Notes: generated by a model not told the origin, from the letters alone. A stretch of DNA of 25,896 nucleotides from Bifidobacteriaceae bacterium (GCA_031265345.1 JAISCU010000195.1:1-25896); one strand, 5' to 3'. Positions 15,838-24,370 are shown, counted from the first letter of the stretch. A program made the numbers and translations.

Positions 15838-16869
15838 ATGTTTACCAAACCACGGAAGCTGGCCTCGGCTATAGCGATATTGTTCGCGTCTGCCCTGCTG
15901 GCAGCCTGTTCCGCCCCCTCCGCCAAGGAAGATCAGGAGAATGAACCCGAGCCCGCGCTGGACCGCTCCCAACAATTCGTCACAGTGTTGACCGGCCCGG
16001 CCAGCGGCGTGTACTTCCCGGTCGGAAACGCTTTCGCCGAAGTCCTGAGCGGCGCCGGCTACAACGCGTCCGGCCAGGAGACCACCGGGTCGTCCGAGAA
16101 CATACAGGGCATCCTGGGACACGAGGGCGACATCGCCATCGCCATGTCCGATGTCGCGGTCCAGGCCTACAACTCCACGGAAGCCTTCAAGGACGCGGTC
16201 CCGGCCACGCAGCTCCGGTCGCTGATGGGCTTGTGGCCGAATCTGTGCCAGATCGTCACCACCAAGGACTCCGGCATCACGTCATTCGCGGACCTCCGAG
16301 GCAAACGGGTGGGAGTCGGGGCGCTCGGCTCCGGCGTCGAGGCCAACGCGCGAACCATCTTCGCGGCCAACGACATGACCTATGACGACGTGGAGGTCGG
16401 CTACCTGGATTACGGCGAGGCCGTCGAAGCGATCAAGAACGGCGAGATGGACGCGGCGTTCGTCACCTCGAGCATCGGCAACGCCACCATCAAAGAACTG
16501 GGTGAGTCCGGCACTTTGGCCTTTGTGCCGGTCGAAGGCGAGGCGCTGACCAAGCTGATCACCGACTTCCCGTATTACGTCGAGGCCACCATCCCCGCGG
16601 ACGCCTACGGCACCGACCAGGACGTCACCACCGTCGCGGTGATGAACATCCTCTTGGCGCACGAGGATCTGGCCGATGACCTGGTCACGGACATGTTGGA
16701 GTTGTTCTACTCCCCGGACGGCCTCACCGTGATCGGCGAATCTCACCCGATCGCGAAGACGGACATCACTTTGGAGACCGGCCTGGTGGGCATTTCCGGG
16801 ATCGATGTCCCGATCCATCCAGCGGCCGCCCAGTTCTTCGCCGCCAAGGGAATAAGCGCAGCTGGCTGA
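15838..16869 (+). CDS. TAXI-family TRAP transporter solute-binding lipoprotein
   Basis: A 343-residue extracytoplasmic binding protein. Signal MFTKPRKLASAIAILFASAL ends in lipobox LAAC, lipidated at C24. The TAXI signature is clear: LTGPASGVYFPVGNAFAEVL, TTGSSENIQGILGHEGDIAI and KRVGVGALGSGVEANARTI. TAXI proteins deliver carboxylates or amino acids such as glutamate to a fused DctQM permease. No permease gene is in this window, so the partner must be elsewhere or lost. Ribosome binding site is weak (CCCCGAG nine bases upstream); leaderless or alternative initiation is possible. The next gene on this strand is another solute-binding lipoprotein. Confidence 0.93.
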   Translation: MFTKPRKLASAIAILFASALLAACSAPSAKEDQENEPEPALDRSQQFVTVLTGPASGVYFPVGNAFAEVLSGAGYNASGQETTGSSENIQGILGHEGDIAIAMSDVAVQAYNSTEAFKDAVPATQLRSLMGLWPNLCQIVTTKDSGITSFADLRGKRVGVGALGSGVEANARTIFAANDMTYDDVEVGYLDYGEAVEAIKNGEMDAAFVTSSIGNATIKELGESGTLAFVPVEGEALTKLITDFPYYVEATIPADAYGTDQDVTTVAVMNILLAHEDLADDLVTDMLELFYSPDGLTVIGESHPIAKTDITLETGLVGISGIDVPIHPAAAQFFAAKGISAAG

Positions 16870-17035
16870 CCAGGACGTGGACAGCGATAACGACATCGGT
16901 TCGCCAACCCGGTCCTCTGACTTCCCAATTGGAGGCGGCTTTGTCACTCCCCCGCCACCTGGGCGGCCGCCAGGTCACGGGTCCGGCGCGCCGAACAAGC
17001 TCCTCCGCCAACGGCCACTGAGAAAGGCCAGACCA

Positions 17036-18133
17036 TTGAGACCAAACCGATCATCTACCCGGACCCGCCGCGCCGTGGGCCTGGCGGCGTGCGTCGGCTT
17101 GGTCGTGTCCGCCGGTCTGGCCTCTTGCAGCGGAGGACCTCTCGGCGCGATCGTGGGCGGCGACCGGATCGCGATCTACACCTGGGCCGACTACTTCCCG
17201 GTCGAGATGTTGGCGCGGTTCGAGGAGGAGACGGGGATCGAGGCGACGGTCGAGTTCTTCGGGAGCAACGACGATCTGTTGACCAAGATGGAGGAGACCC
17301 AGGCCACCGGCTATGACTTGGTGGTGCCGAGCGATTACGCGGTCGAGATCATGATTCAACGCGGCTTCGCCTCGAAGATCGACGCGATGGAACTGCCCAA
17401 CTCCACCAACATCATGGAAAGCGCTCTGCACCCCTACTACGACCCGGAGCGCGAGTATTCGGCCCCCTACATGTACGGCACCACGGGCTTCGCGTACGAT
17501 GCCGCTCTGCTGGCAGCCGACCAGGCCAGGCCGCGGTCGTGGTTGGACTTCTTCACTTGGGAGCAGCCCTACGCCGGCAAGATCGGCATTCTGGACGACC
17601 AGTTCGACGGGGTCAACGCCGCCCTGCGGGCCGTCGGCGCCGCGCCCTGCACCACCGACCCGGCCCAGATGCAGGCCGCGCTCGACCTGCTCATGGATTT
17701 CAAAGGCCGGACCAACGCCATCAGGTCGGACGCCACGCCGGAGCGGCTCGGCACCGGCGAGAACTCGATGGCGATGATCTGGAACGGCGACACCCACCGG
17801 GCCTGGGTGATCAACCCGGCCATCACGTACGTCTACCCGACCGAGGGCGTCTCCATCTTCGAGGACAACTGGGTCGTGCCGTCCGGATCGAAGAACGTGG
17901 AACAGGCGAAGACTTTCATCAACTGGATGCTGGACCCGAAGAACGCCGCCGAGGCCGCCAACTACGTGGGCTTCAACGCCCAGATCGAGGGGGTCTTCGG
18001 CTACCTCAGCCCGGCGATGCAATCCGATCCGGCGATCGTCCCGCCAGACGGGGCGAAACTCGAGCTGGTGAGAACCTGCGACGACCAGACCATGGAACAA
18101 TACGCTCAGACTTGGGCGAGCTTCACCCAGTGA
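17036..18133 (+). CDS. PotD/PotF-like ABC transporter substrate-binding lipoprotein
   Basis: Periplasmic-binding-protein-like lipoprotein related to spermidine/putrescine binding proteins. Landmarks: IAIYTWADYFPVEMLARFEE at the mature N-terminus, YDLVVPSDYAVEIMIQRG, YGTTGFAYDAALL, and NWVVPSGSKNVEQAKTFINW. The frame opens at GTG 16877, but I choose TTG 17036: AGAAAGG lies eight bases upstream and it gives a normal lipoprotein signal, RTRRAVGLAACVGLVV with lipobox LASC and lipidated C31; the longer start would add 53 unfamiliar residues before it. Length from this start is 365, near the family norm. No ATP-binding or permease genes adjoin. Two Cys in the mature C-half may form a disulfide. Ligand (polyamine or other) is not proven. 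Confidence 0.9.
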   Translation: MRPNRSSTRTRRAVGLAACVGLVVSAGLASCSGGPLGAIVGGDRIAIYTWADYFPVEMLARFEEETGIEATVEFFGSNDDLLTKMEETQATGYDLVVPSDYAVEIMIQRGFASKIDAMELPNSTNIMESALHPYYDPEREYSAPYMYGTTGFAYDAALLAADQARPRSWLDFFTWEQPYAGKIGILDDQFDGVNAALRAVGAAPCTTDPAQMQAALDLLMDFKGRTNAIRSDATPERLGTGENSMAMIWNGDTHRAWVINPAITYVYPTEGVSIFEDNWVVPSGSKNVEQAKTFINWMLDPKNAAEAANYVGFNAQIEGVFGYLSPAMQSDPAIVPPDGAKLELVRTCDDQTMEQYAQTWASFTQ

Positions 18134-18166
18134 GTCGGCCGCACTGAGCGGCGCGGTCCAGCCGGT

Positions 18167-20314
18167 TCAGGACTCGGTCTTGCACGACACGCGGTTGGTC
18201 GGCGCGTAGCGCCAGCTCCAAGCCTCTTGCCCTGTGGATGAGCCGTACAGATCGGTTCTGGTGCGCCAGTAATCGATCTCGAAGCCGGCGGACCCGTCTG
18301 GTTGCGGCACGCAACCAGGCCCGCTGGACTCGATGGTGCGCGCCGCGATGTGCGAGCCGGGCTCTCCCGTCTCGGCTTCCACGGTCCAGTACTTCGTTGA
18401 CCACAATTCGACCCAGACCCGGTTGTCATCGGTCATCCCGGCCCGCAGCAGCACGCCCCAGGGCGTGTCGTTGCGGAACGTCACGTCTCCGCCCGCCATC
18501 AGGCTGGCTTCCCTCCCCATGCCGAACCGCGCGACGTAGGTGGCGTGCGGCGTGTTGCCCAAGTCTCCCATGCCCGCCTCGAACGCGGCGTTGAACAACG
18601 CCGTCGCGAGCCCGTCGAGCTTGGTGCCCGGCGAGCCCAGGGCCTTCGTCAGCGAGAAGGCCTGATCCGGCAGGACCAGCTGTCCGGTCAGCTGTTCCGC
18701 GGCCAACGCGACCGCGCCCAACCCGTCCTCCGGCTCGGCGCCCGGCAACTCGTAGCGAGCCACGGGCTCGGCGATCCCGAGCGATTCCAACCCCGCCCGC
18801 CCCGCGACCGGGTCGATCGTCACCAAAGGCAGAGCGATCCGCCGCGCGTCTCCGGCGGCGGTGGCGGCGTGCGTCATGGCCGCGATCAGCGCGGTCGTGT
18901 CCAGTTTGGTCCCGGGCCGCCCGTCCTGGATGACCGGCTGGCCGTCCACGAACACGAACGTCGCCTCGAGGCCCTCGGTGTCCGCCAGTTCCGGGAAGTG
19001 GAGCGCCACGGCGTCTTCCAGCAGGTCCTCATGCCACCCCAGCGCCAGGCGGCCGGGCTTCGACGGATCCTCGATGATCGTGGCCCATGCCGCCAACTCC
19101 GGAACCGACAACTGCACCGTCCGGCCTGACTGGGTCAAGGCCACCGGGCCCGACAGCAGCGGCTCCGCGATCGCCGCCACCGCGATGTCGACGGCATCCT
19201 TGCCAATGGCGGGGCGAACCGCCTTGGTCGGCAGGACCCAGGGCTCCTCAGCCACCAAGAAGCTCTTCGTGAGCAAGTCCACGGCCGCGTCGACATCCAG
19301 CCGGAGACCGTCGAGCGGCTCCGAGATCACCGCTTGGGCCGCCGCCACATCGAGTCCTCCTTCGACCGCGCGGATCTCGGTTTGCTGGGCCACCGACTCG
19401 AGATAGGTCGTGGTGGTGCCCCTCTGGGCCAAGACTGTGGGGGCCAAATTCCCCCCTCCGGCCAAGTGTTGCCACACCCGGGCGGGCGACAGGCTGAACC
19501 CCGTCACCTGGGCCACGGTGTCAGATGCGGAGAATGTCAGGCCCGCCGCCTTCGGGTTGATCCAGGTCTCCTCCTGCCCGACAACGACCCTGGCCCGCGC
19601 CTCGACGCTGGAGGCGAGCGAGAAGTTCAAGGCCTCCACCGCCTCGCCGCGGGACAGCCCCCCGATCTCGACTCCGGCGACAGTGGTCCCCTTGGGAACC
19701 TTGCCCGCCATGGACACCGCGGTCACGCAGTAGATCGCCACGACCAGAACCGCCGCGGCGCCGCAAATGAACACCACTCGATGGTTGGTGAAACCTCTCG
19801 ACGCGGCCGCGCCGATCCAGCGTGCCAGAGCCATGGGGCCATCCTTGAACGGATTCGGCATCGGCTCGGACCAGCGACGCGGGCGGCCCTGAGGACGCGC
19901 CAGCGCGGCGGCCTCGGCGGCCTCCAGCGCGGCTGCCTCTCGGGCGGCGGCATCGGCGGCGGCTCTGGCCGCGGCCTCCGCGGCCGCCCTCGAGGCGGTC
20001 TCCGCAGCCGCCTGGGTCGCGGTCTCGACGGCTCGCTGGGTGGCGAACTGGACCGCCTCGACCCATTGCTCCAAGTTGCTTCGCTGCGCTCGCCGGGGAG
20101 GCAGGGCCGGTCCCCTCGGAGGCGGCGCTTGCGGGCCGTAGGCCTGAGTCTCGGCTGTCTCGCGCAGCGCCTGGGACTGCAGCCTCGTTAGCAACTCATC
20201 CGACTCGGGAGCGCCAGTCAAGGCCTCCGCCTCATCGGCACCCCCCGAATCGGGGCTGAAAGAGGGCCAGGGTGGCCCACCGCGAGGTGTTTCTACCATT
20301 TTCGCGACCGTCAA
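18167..20314 (-). CDS. Membrane-anchored VanW-domain protein
   Basis: A 715-residue single-pass protein. Cytoplasmic N-part of ~178 residues: Pro-rich stretch 61-75, then an Ala/Glu/Arg helix at ~86-140 likely to be a coiled coil. One transmembrane helix at ~180-201 (VVFICGAAAVLVVAIYCVTA). Outside follow YoaR-like/PG-binding-4 repeats (GTTVAGVEIGGLSRGEAVEA marks the first) and a VanW domain at ~535-690, including DQAFSLTKALG, NTPHATYVARFG and DVTFRNDTPWGVLLRA. VanW proteins occur with glycopeptide resistance genes but are widespread in cell-envelope roles of unknown mechanism; no van genes are near, so a peptidoglycan-related housekeeping role is more likely. The TTG start at 20314 is tentative; ATG at 20299 is an alternative. 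Convergent with the PotD-like gene. Confidence 0.9.
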   Translation of the reverse strand: MTVAKMVETPRGGPPWPSFSPDSGGADEAEALTGAPESDELLTRLQSQALRETAETQAYGPQAPPPRGPALPPRRAQRSNLEQWVEAVQFATQRAVETATQAAAETASRAAAEAAARAAADAAAREAAALEAAEAAALARPQGRPRRWSEPMPNPFKDGPMALARWIGAAASRGFTNHRVVFICGAAAVLVVAIYCVTAVSMAGKVPKGTTVAGVEIGGLSRGEAVEALNFSLASSVEARARVVVGQEETWINPKAAGLTFSASDTVAQVTGFSLSPARVWQHLAGGGNLAPTVLAQRGTTTTYLESVAQQTEIRAVEGGLDVAAAQAVISEPLDGLRLDVDAAVDLLTKSFLVAEEPWVLPTKAVRPAIGKDAVDIAVAAIAEPLLSGPVALTQSGRTVQLSVPELAAWATIIEDPSKPGRLALGWHEDLLEDAVALHFPELADTEGLEATFVFVDGQPVIQDGRPGTKLDTTALIAAMTHAATAAGDARRIALPLVTIDPVAGRAGLESLGIAEPVARYELPGAEPEDGLGAVALAAEQLTGQLVLPDQAFSLTKALGSPGTKLDGLATALFNAAFEAGMGDLGNTPHATYVARFGMGREASLMAGGDVTFRNDTPWGVLLRAGMTDDNRVWVELWSTKYWTVEAETGEPGSHIAARTIESSGPGCVPQPDGSAGFEIDYWRTRTDLYGSSTGQEAWSWRYAPTNRVSCKTES

Positions 20315-20416
20315 TTCCCCTCGTCCGGTTTCTTACACCTATAAAACGCGAAGTCGCCCCGGCCTATTCCGTCTGTTCTGAATGACGGCCGCTCACCTGC
20401 GCGGCAACTCATCCCT

Positions 20417-20422
20417 ATTGTA
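20417..20422 (-). promoter_or_regulatory. Candidate -10 box for the VanW-domain gene
   Basis: On the minus strand the polA-vanW gap contains TACAAT, a good -10 match in an AT-richer patch, ~100 bases upstream of the start. No clear -35 accompanies it. A second AT-rich stretch (TTTATAGG, minus strand, ~20338-20345) is an alternative. Confidence 0.3.
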
Positions 20423-20490
20423 ATACCGAGCCCCGATCCCATTCCAGGGAATAGGCAATTCATCCATTGGTCCCGCCAATTTGCCCCAGG

Positions 20491-23172
20491 TCAGTGGCCC
20501 GCCTCGCGCCACGACTCGCCTCGGCCCACGGACACCGTCAAAGGGACTTTCAGCGAGGCTGCCGCCGCCATCTCGCGACGCAACGTCTCCTCCACGACCG
20601 GCGACTCGGCATCGGCCACCTCGACCATCAGTTCGTCGTGGACCTGCAGGACCAGGCGCGACTTCAGCGCGGCGCGGCGGAAAGCGTCATCGACTTTGAG
20701 CATCGCCACCTTGATGATGTCCGCGGCGCTTCCCTGGATCGGGGCGTTGAGCGCCATCCGCTCGGCCATCTCGCGGCGCTGCCGATTGGTGGAGCCGAGG
20801 TCCGGCAGGTAGCGGCGCCGTCCCAGGATGGTCTGCGTGTAGCCGTCTTGACGCGCCTGGGCCACCACGCCCTCCAGGTAGTCGCGGATGCCGCCGAAGC
20901 GCGCGAAATAGTCGTTCCTGAGCGCCTCCGCCTCGCTCTGCCCAATCCCGAGCTGCCGGGCCAGGCCGTAGGCGCTGAGCCCGTAAGCCAGGCCGTAGCT
21001 CATCGCTTTGATGCGGGACCTCTGCTCGGGGGTGACCTGGTCCGGCTCGGTGTTGAAGACCCGCGCGGCCACCGTCCGGTGGAGATCCTCGCCCTCGTTG
21101 AAGGCGGCGATCAGGCCCTCGTCGCCGCTCAGGTCCGCCATGATGCGCATCTCGATCTGCGAGTAGTCGGCGGTCATCAGTTCGGCGTAGCCGGAGCCCA
21201 CCACGAAACAGTGCCTGATCTGCCGCCCCACCTGGCTGCGGGCCGGGATGTTCTGCAGGTTCGGGTCGGAGCTGGACAACCGGCCGGTCGCGGCCACGGT
21301 CTGGCCGAAGGTCGTGTGGATGCGGCCGTCGTCCTGGACCGACCCCAGGAGGGAGTCCACCATCTGACGCAGCTTGATGGCGTCGCGGTGCGACAGGAGG
21401 TGCTCCAGGAAAGGGTGCCCAGTGCGCTTGAAGAGGTCCGCCAGGGATTCCGCGTCCGTCGAATAGCCCGTCTTGGTGCGCCGAGTCTTGGGCATGTCCA
21501 GGTCGGTGAACAGGACCTCTTGGAGGGCCTTGGGGCTGCCCAAGTTCACCTGGCGGCCGCCCAGCGCGGCGATGGCGTCCCTCTCGGCCAGCTCCACCCG
21601 ACCGGCCAGCTCCTGGCGCACCTGGGTCAGGCGGGTCTCGTCCACGGCCACCCCGGCCCGCTCCATCCGGGCCAGGATCCGGGTCAAGGGTTGCTCCAAC
21701 TCGACCAGAAGGCTGGTCGCCTGGCGGTCCTCGAGCTCCTCCGAGAGCGGCGCCACCAAGCGGGCGGTGGCGACGGCGCGAGCCGCTTCCTCCAGCCCGG
21801 CCGGGCCGTCCCCCAAGTCGAGCACGCCCTGACCGCCGCGCTCCTCCTCGGCCAAGCGCTCCCCCAGGAACCGTTCGGTCAGCCCGGACAGGTCGTAGCC
21901 GCGTTGGTCGGGCCAGATCAGATAGGCGGCCAGTTGGGTGTCGAAGACCACGCCCTCCAGCCCGAGCCCGCTGCCCCGCAGCTCTTGCGCGGCGGTCTTG
22001 GCGTCGTGGACGGCCTTGGCGACCTCCGAGTCCGTCAGCCAGGCGGCCAGGGCGGCCTCGTCCACCGGGTCGATCAGGCTGGCGTCGATGGCCGTGGCGC
22101 GCCCGTCCCCGAAGCCGATCACGATGCTCCAGGCCTCGCCGCTCCCGGGCATCAGGCGGCCCACCACCTGGAGTCCGGCCGTCTCGCCCTGGTAGCCGGA
22201 CAGGAAAGAGCCCATCCCGCCGACGCCTATGACGACCGGCTCGATCGACTCGGGGGGCGCGGCCAGAGGCGCCCGGACGGCATCGGCGGCCCAGACCCCC
22301 GAATCGAGCAGCCGGTCCTTGATACGGCCGAACTGCAACGACGCGAACAGCAGGTCCAACTCCTGCCGGTTGATCGGGCCGAGCTCGAGGCCCTCGGGGG
22401 CCACGTCGACGGGCACGTCGCGCCTGAGCTCGCCCAACCGCCGGTTGAGTTTGACCTGGTCGAGGTTCTGCCGCAGGGACTCCCCCACCACGCCTTTGAT
22501 CTCACCCGCGTGTCGCACGATGCCGTCCAGCGAGCCCCATTGCCCGATCCACTTGGCCGCGGTGACCTTTCCGACCTTGGGGACTCCGGGCAGGTTGTCG
22601 GACTGTTCCCCGACCAGCGCCGCCAGGTCCGGGTACTGGGCGGGCGTGACGGCGTAGCGGGCCTCGACCTGCGCGGGGGTGATCTCCGCCATCTCCGATT
22701 GGGCGCCCCGGCCCTGCGGGTACAGGACCGTCACCGACTCGTCCACCAGCTGGAAGGTGTCGCGGTCCCCGGACATGATCAGCACCTTGAGCCCGGCTTT
22801 GACGGCCCTGGCGGCCAAGGTCGCCACCACGTCGTCCGCCTCCACGTCCGGCTCGGTGAAACTGCGGATGCCGATCGCCGCCAGCACCTCCTGGATCAGC
22901 GGCACCTGGCCCTTGAACTCCTCTGGCGTCTCGGAGCGTCCACCCTTGTACTCCGGGTAGATGTCGGTCCTAAACGAGTGGCGCGAGGCGTCGAAAGCCG
23001 CCGCCACATGCGTTGGACGATGCCGTTTCAGCTGGCTGACCAGCATATTCACGAATCCGTACACGGCGCCGACCGGCTCTCCCGTGGTGGTCGTGAAATC
23101 CGCGTCTCGCAGAGCGTAAAAGGCGCGGAAGGCCAGGGAGTGCCCGTCCAGGAGCAGCAGCGTCGGAGTCAT
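20491..23172 (-). CDS. polA: DNA polymerase I
   Basis: An 893-residue repair and Okazaki-fragment polymerase. N-terminal 5'-3' exonuclease/FEN domain starts TLLLLDGHSLAFRAFYALRD and contains FDASRHSFRTDIYPEYKGGR. The middle domain lacks the acidic residues of a proofreading 3'-5' exonuclease, as in other actinomycete PolA. Polymerase motif A is MTADYSQIEMR with D669; motif B is RSRIKAMSYGLAYGLSAYGL; motif C is VLQVHDELMVEV with D846. Complete. It is 94 bases downstream of the ANTAR gene; a strong hairpin lies in that gap. Confidence 0.99.
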   Translation of the reverse strand: MTPTLLLLDGHSLAFRAFYALRDADFTTTTGEPVGAVYGFVNMLVSQLKRHRPTHVAAAFDASRHSFRTDIYPEYKGGRSETPEEFKGQVPLIQEVLAAIGIRSFTEPDVEADDVVATLAARAVKAGLKVLIMSGDRDTFQLVDESVTVLYPQGRGAQSEMAEITPAQVEARYAVTPAQYPDLAALVGEQSDNLPGVPKVGKVTAAKWIGQWGSLDGIVRHAGEIKGVVGESLRQNLDQVKLNRRLGELRRDVPVDVAPEGLELGPINRQELDLLFASLQFGRIKDRLLDSGVWAADAVRAPLAAPPESIEPVVIGVGGMGSFLSGYQGETAGLQVVGRLMPGSGEAWSIVIGFGDGRATAIDASLIDPVDEAALAAWLTDSEVAKAVHDAKTAAQELRGSGLGLEGVVFDTQLAAYLIWPDQRGYDLSGLTERFLGERLAEEERGGQGVLDLGDGPAGLEEAARAVATARLVAPLSEELEDRQATSLLVELEQPLTRILARMERAGVAVDETRLTQVRQELAGRVELAERDAIAALGGRQVNLGSPKALQEVLFTDLDMPKTRRTKTGYSTDAESLADLFKRTGHPFLEHLLSHRDAIKLRQMVDSLLGSVQDDGRIHTTFGQTVAATGRLSSSDPNLQNIPARSQVGRQIRHCFVVGSGYAELMTADYSQIEMRIMADLSGDEGLIAAFNEGEDLHRTVAARVFNTEPDQVTPEQRSRIKAMSYGLAYGLSAYGLARQLGIGQSEAEALRNDYFARFGGIRDYLEGVVAQARQDGYTQTILGRRRYLPDLGSTNRQRREMAERMALNAPIQGSAADIIKVAMLKVDDAFRRAALKSRLVLQVHDELMVEVADAESPVVEETLRREMAAAASLKVPLTVSVGRGESWREAGH

Positions 23173-23214
23173 TGAACTAGGTTACGTGCCTGGCCGCCTC
23201 AGTGTGCGCCGACT

Positions 23215-23258
23215 GGCGCGGGCCCGTGCCAGCGTGGGCGGCCGGCACGGGCTGCGCC
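23215..23258 (-). terminator. Strong GC hairpin between the ANTAR gene and polA
   Basis: GCCCGTGCC (23222-23230) pairs with GGCACGGGC (23244-23252), extended by GGCGC (23215-23219) with GCGCC (23254-23258) after a small internal loop. It lies just after the ANTAR stop on the minus strand and ahead of polA; no T run. Likely terminates or attenuates read-through into polA. Confidence 0.55.
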
Positions 23259-23266
23259 GGGTCGGT

Positions 23267-23866
23267 TCAGGCTTCCATCTGGGCGATCACGGCATCGGCC
23301 ACTTCGCGCATGGTCAGACGGCGGTTCATCGACGTCTTCTGAATCCAGCGGAAGGCCTCGGGCTCGGTCAGGTCCATCTTCTGCATCAGGAGCCCCTTGG
23401 CCCGCTCGACCCGTTTGCGGGTCTCGAGGCGCTCCTCCATCGAGGCGACCTCGGCTTCGAGCGATTGGATCTCCTCGTAGCGGGCGATCGCCAGTTCGAT
23501 GGCGGGCAGCAGGTCGGCAGCGGTGAACGGTTTGACCACGAAAGCCATGGCGCCCACGTCCTTGGCCCGTTCCACCAGCTCTTGCTGGGAGAACGCGGTC
23601 AGCATCACCACCGGCGCGAGCCGTTCCTTGCCGATTTTCTCGGCCGCGGTCAACCCGTCCATCACGGGCATCTTGATGTCCATGATCACGGCGTCGGGCC
23701 GCAGATCCTCGGCCAGCTTGACGGCTTCTTCGCCGTTGGCGGCCTCTCCAACCACGTCGAATCCCGCTTCGCGCAGAATCTCAACCGCGTCCAACCGAAT
23801 CAGCGCTTCGTCCTCAGCCACGACCACACGGCGCGCGGCAACATCGTTTTCCTTCTTATCAGTCAC
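23267..23866 (-). CDS. pdtaR: PdtaR-like response regulator with ANTAR RNA-binding output
   Basis: A 199-residue two-domain regulator. Receiver at ~12-130: acidic pocket E18-D19-E20, phospho-acceptor D63 in AVIMDIKMP, and K112 in VVKPF. ANTAR domain at ~140-196 with the helical pattern RKRVERAKGLLMQKMDLTEP then SMNRRLTMREVADAVI. ANTAR proteins, once phosphorylated, dimerise and bind paired hairpins in target mRNAs to prevent termination. In mycobacteria the homologue Rv1626 pairs with kinase PdtaS; no kinase is here, which is the usual orphan layout. The GTG start at 23866 lies only 25 bases from the tRNA gene on the other strand. Gene symbol given by homology of architecture. Confidence 0.93.
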   Translation of the reverse strand: MTDKKENDVAARRVVVAEDEALIRLDAVEILREAGFDVVGEAANGEEAVKLAEDLRPDAVIMDIKMPVMDGLTAAEKIGKERLAPVVMLTAFSQQELVERAKDVGAMAFVVKPFTAADLLPAIELAIARYEEIQSLEAEVASMEERLETRKRVERAKGLLMQKMDLTEPEAFRWIQKTSMNRRLTMREVADAVIAQMEA

Positions 23867-23891
23867 AGCATGTAGCCTAGTGTGCGGACCA

Positions 23892-23965
23892 GCCCTGGTG
23901 GCCCAACTGGCAGAGGCAGTCGGCTCAAACCCGGCACGGTGTGGGTTCGAATCCCACCCAGGGCA
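23892..23965 (+). tRNA. tRNA with CAA (Leu) anticodon and short variable loop
   Basis: A 74-nt cloverleaf. Acceptor GCCCTGG (23892-23898) pairs perfectly with CCAGGGC (23958-23964), discriminator A at 23965, CCA not encoded. D arm GCC...GGC with GG in the loop; anticodon stem GTCGG/CCGGC, loop CTCAAAC, anticodon CAA at 23926-23928 reading UUG; T arm GTGGG-TTCGAAT-CCCAC. The variable region is five bases (ACGGT). Leucine tRNAs in bacteria normally carry a long variable arm, so the shape is class I with a leucine anticodon; discriminator A fits leucyl-tRNA synthetase. Identity is therefore probable, not certain. Confidence 0.85.
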
Positions 23966-24040
23966 CGTTCACATGTGCGCGGCGCGCTCGGGCAGGGCAG
24001 CGTGTTGCCTTGGGTCGGGCTTCGGCATGGCGCTTCGAGA

Positions 24041-24070
24041 TTGACCCGTGCGACATAAAGATGCTATCTT
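24041..24070 (+). promoter_or_regulatory. Promoter of the toxin-antitoxin locus
   Basis: -35 TTGACC (24041-24046), 18-base spacer, -10 TATCTT (24065-24070). It is the clearest sigma-70-type promoter in the window and lies 40 bases before the antitoxin ATG. Confidence 0.7.
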
Positions 24071-24085
24071 GGCGTTGTCTTTATG
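24054..24085. promoter_or_regulatory. Inverted-repeat operator overlapping the antitoxin promoter
   Basis: CATAAAGA (24054-24061) and TCTTTATG (24078-24085) form a perfect 8-bp inverted repeat with 16 bases between; nested at its left is AAGAT-GCT-ATCTT (24058-24070), which covers the -10 box. RelB/DinJ antitoxins repress their own promoter through such palindromes, so this is probably the autoregulatory operator. Confidence 0.6.
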
Positions 24086-24109
24086 AAATGCTCTGGCAAG
24101 AGGAGAGCC

Positions 24110-24370
24110 ATGTCCGAAACGACTCTGGTCAATTTCCGCATGGATAGCGGGCTGAAGCAATCCATGGAAGAAACCTGCCGCGACCTAGGCATGACCATGA
24201 CCACGGCCTTCACGGTCTTTGCAAAGAAGATGACACGAGAGCATCGCATCCCTTTCGAAGTGTCGATTGATCCCTTCTACAGCGAAGCCAACCAAGCCCA
24301 TCTGCGCCGAGTCATGGCAGACGCGGCGACAGGCTTGAACATGTCCACACACGACTTGATCGAGGACTGA
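24110..24370 (+). CDS. RelB/DinJ-family antitoxin
   Basis: An 86-residue antitoxin, the same length as E. coli DinJ. The N-terminal ribbon-helix-helix is TTLVNFRMDSGLKQSMEETC then RDLGMTMTTAFTVFAKKM; the tail IPFEVSIDPFYSEAN is the flexible toxin-wrapping portion. I start at 24110 because GGAGAG lies directly upstream; an in-frame ATG at 24083 lies inside the operator. It would bind and neutralise the partner RNase and repress its own promoter. The partner is truncated, so this may now be a free-standing antitoxin. Base composition is noticeably less GC-rich than the surrounding genes, which suggests transfer. Confidence 0.88.
   Translation: MSETTLVNFRMDSGLKQSMEETCRDLGMTMTTAFTVFAKKMTREHRIPFEVSIDPFYSEANQAHLRRVMADAATGLNMSTHDLIED

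Noticed and set aside
16877..17035. Upstream GTG start for the PotD-like lipoprotein
   Set aside because: Would put 84 residues before the lipidated Cys; the TTG at 17036 gives a normal signal peptide. Not fully excluded.
18167..20314. Glycopeptide resistance (van) cluster
   Set aside because: Only a VanW domain is present; no vanHAX, vanRS or vanY neighbours, so resistance is not supported.
20467..23175. A 902-codon open frame on the plus strand opposite polA
   Set aside because: It is the antisense of polA in a GC-rich genome; the translation is His/Arg/Gln/Gly-biased without domains, while the minus-strand product has all PolA motifs.
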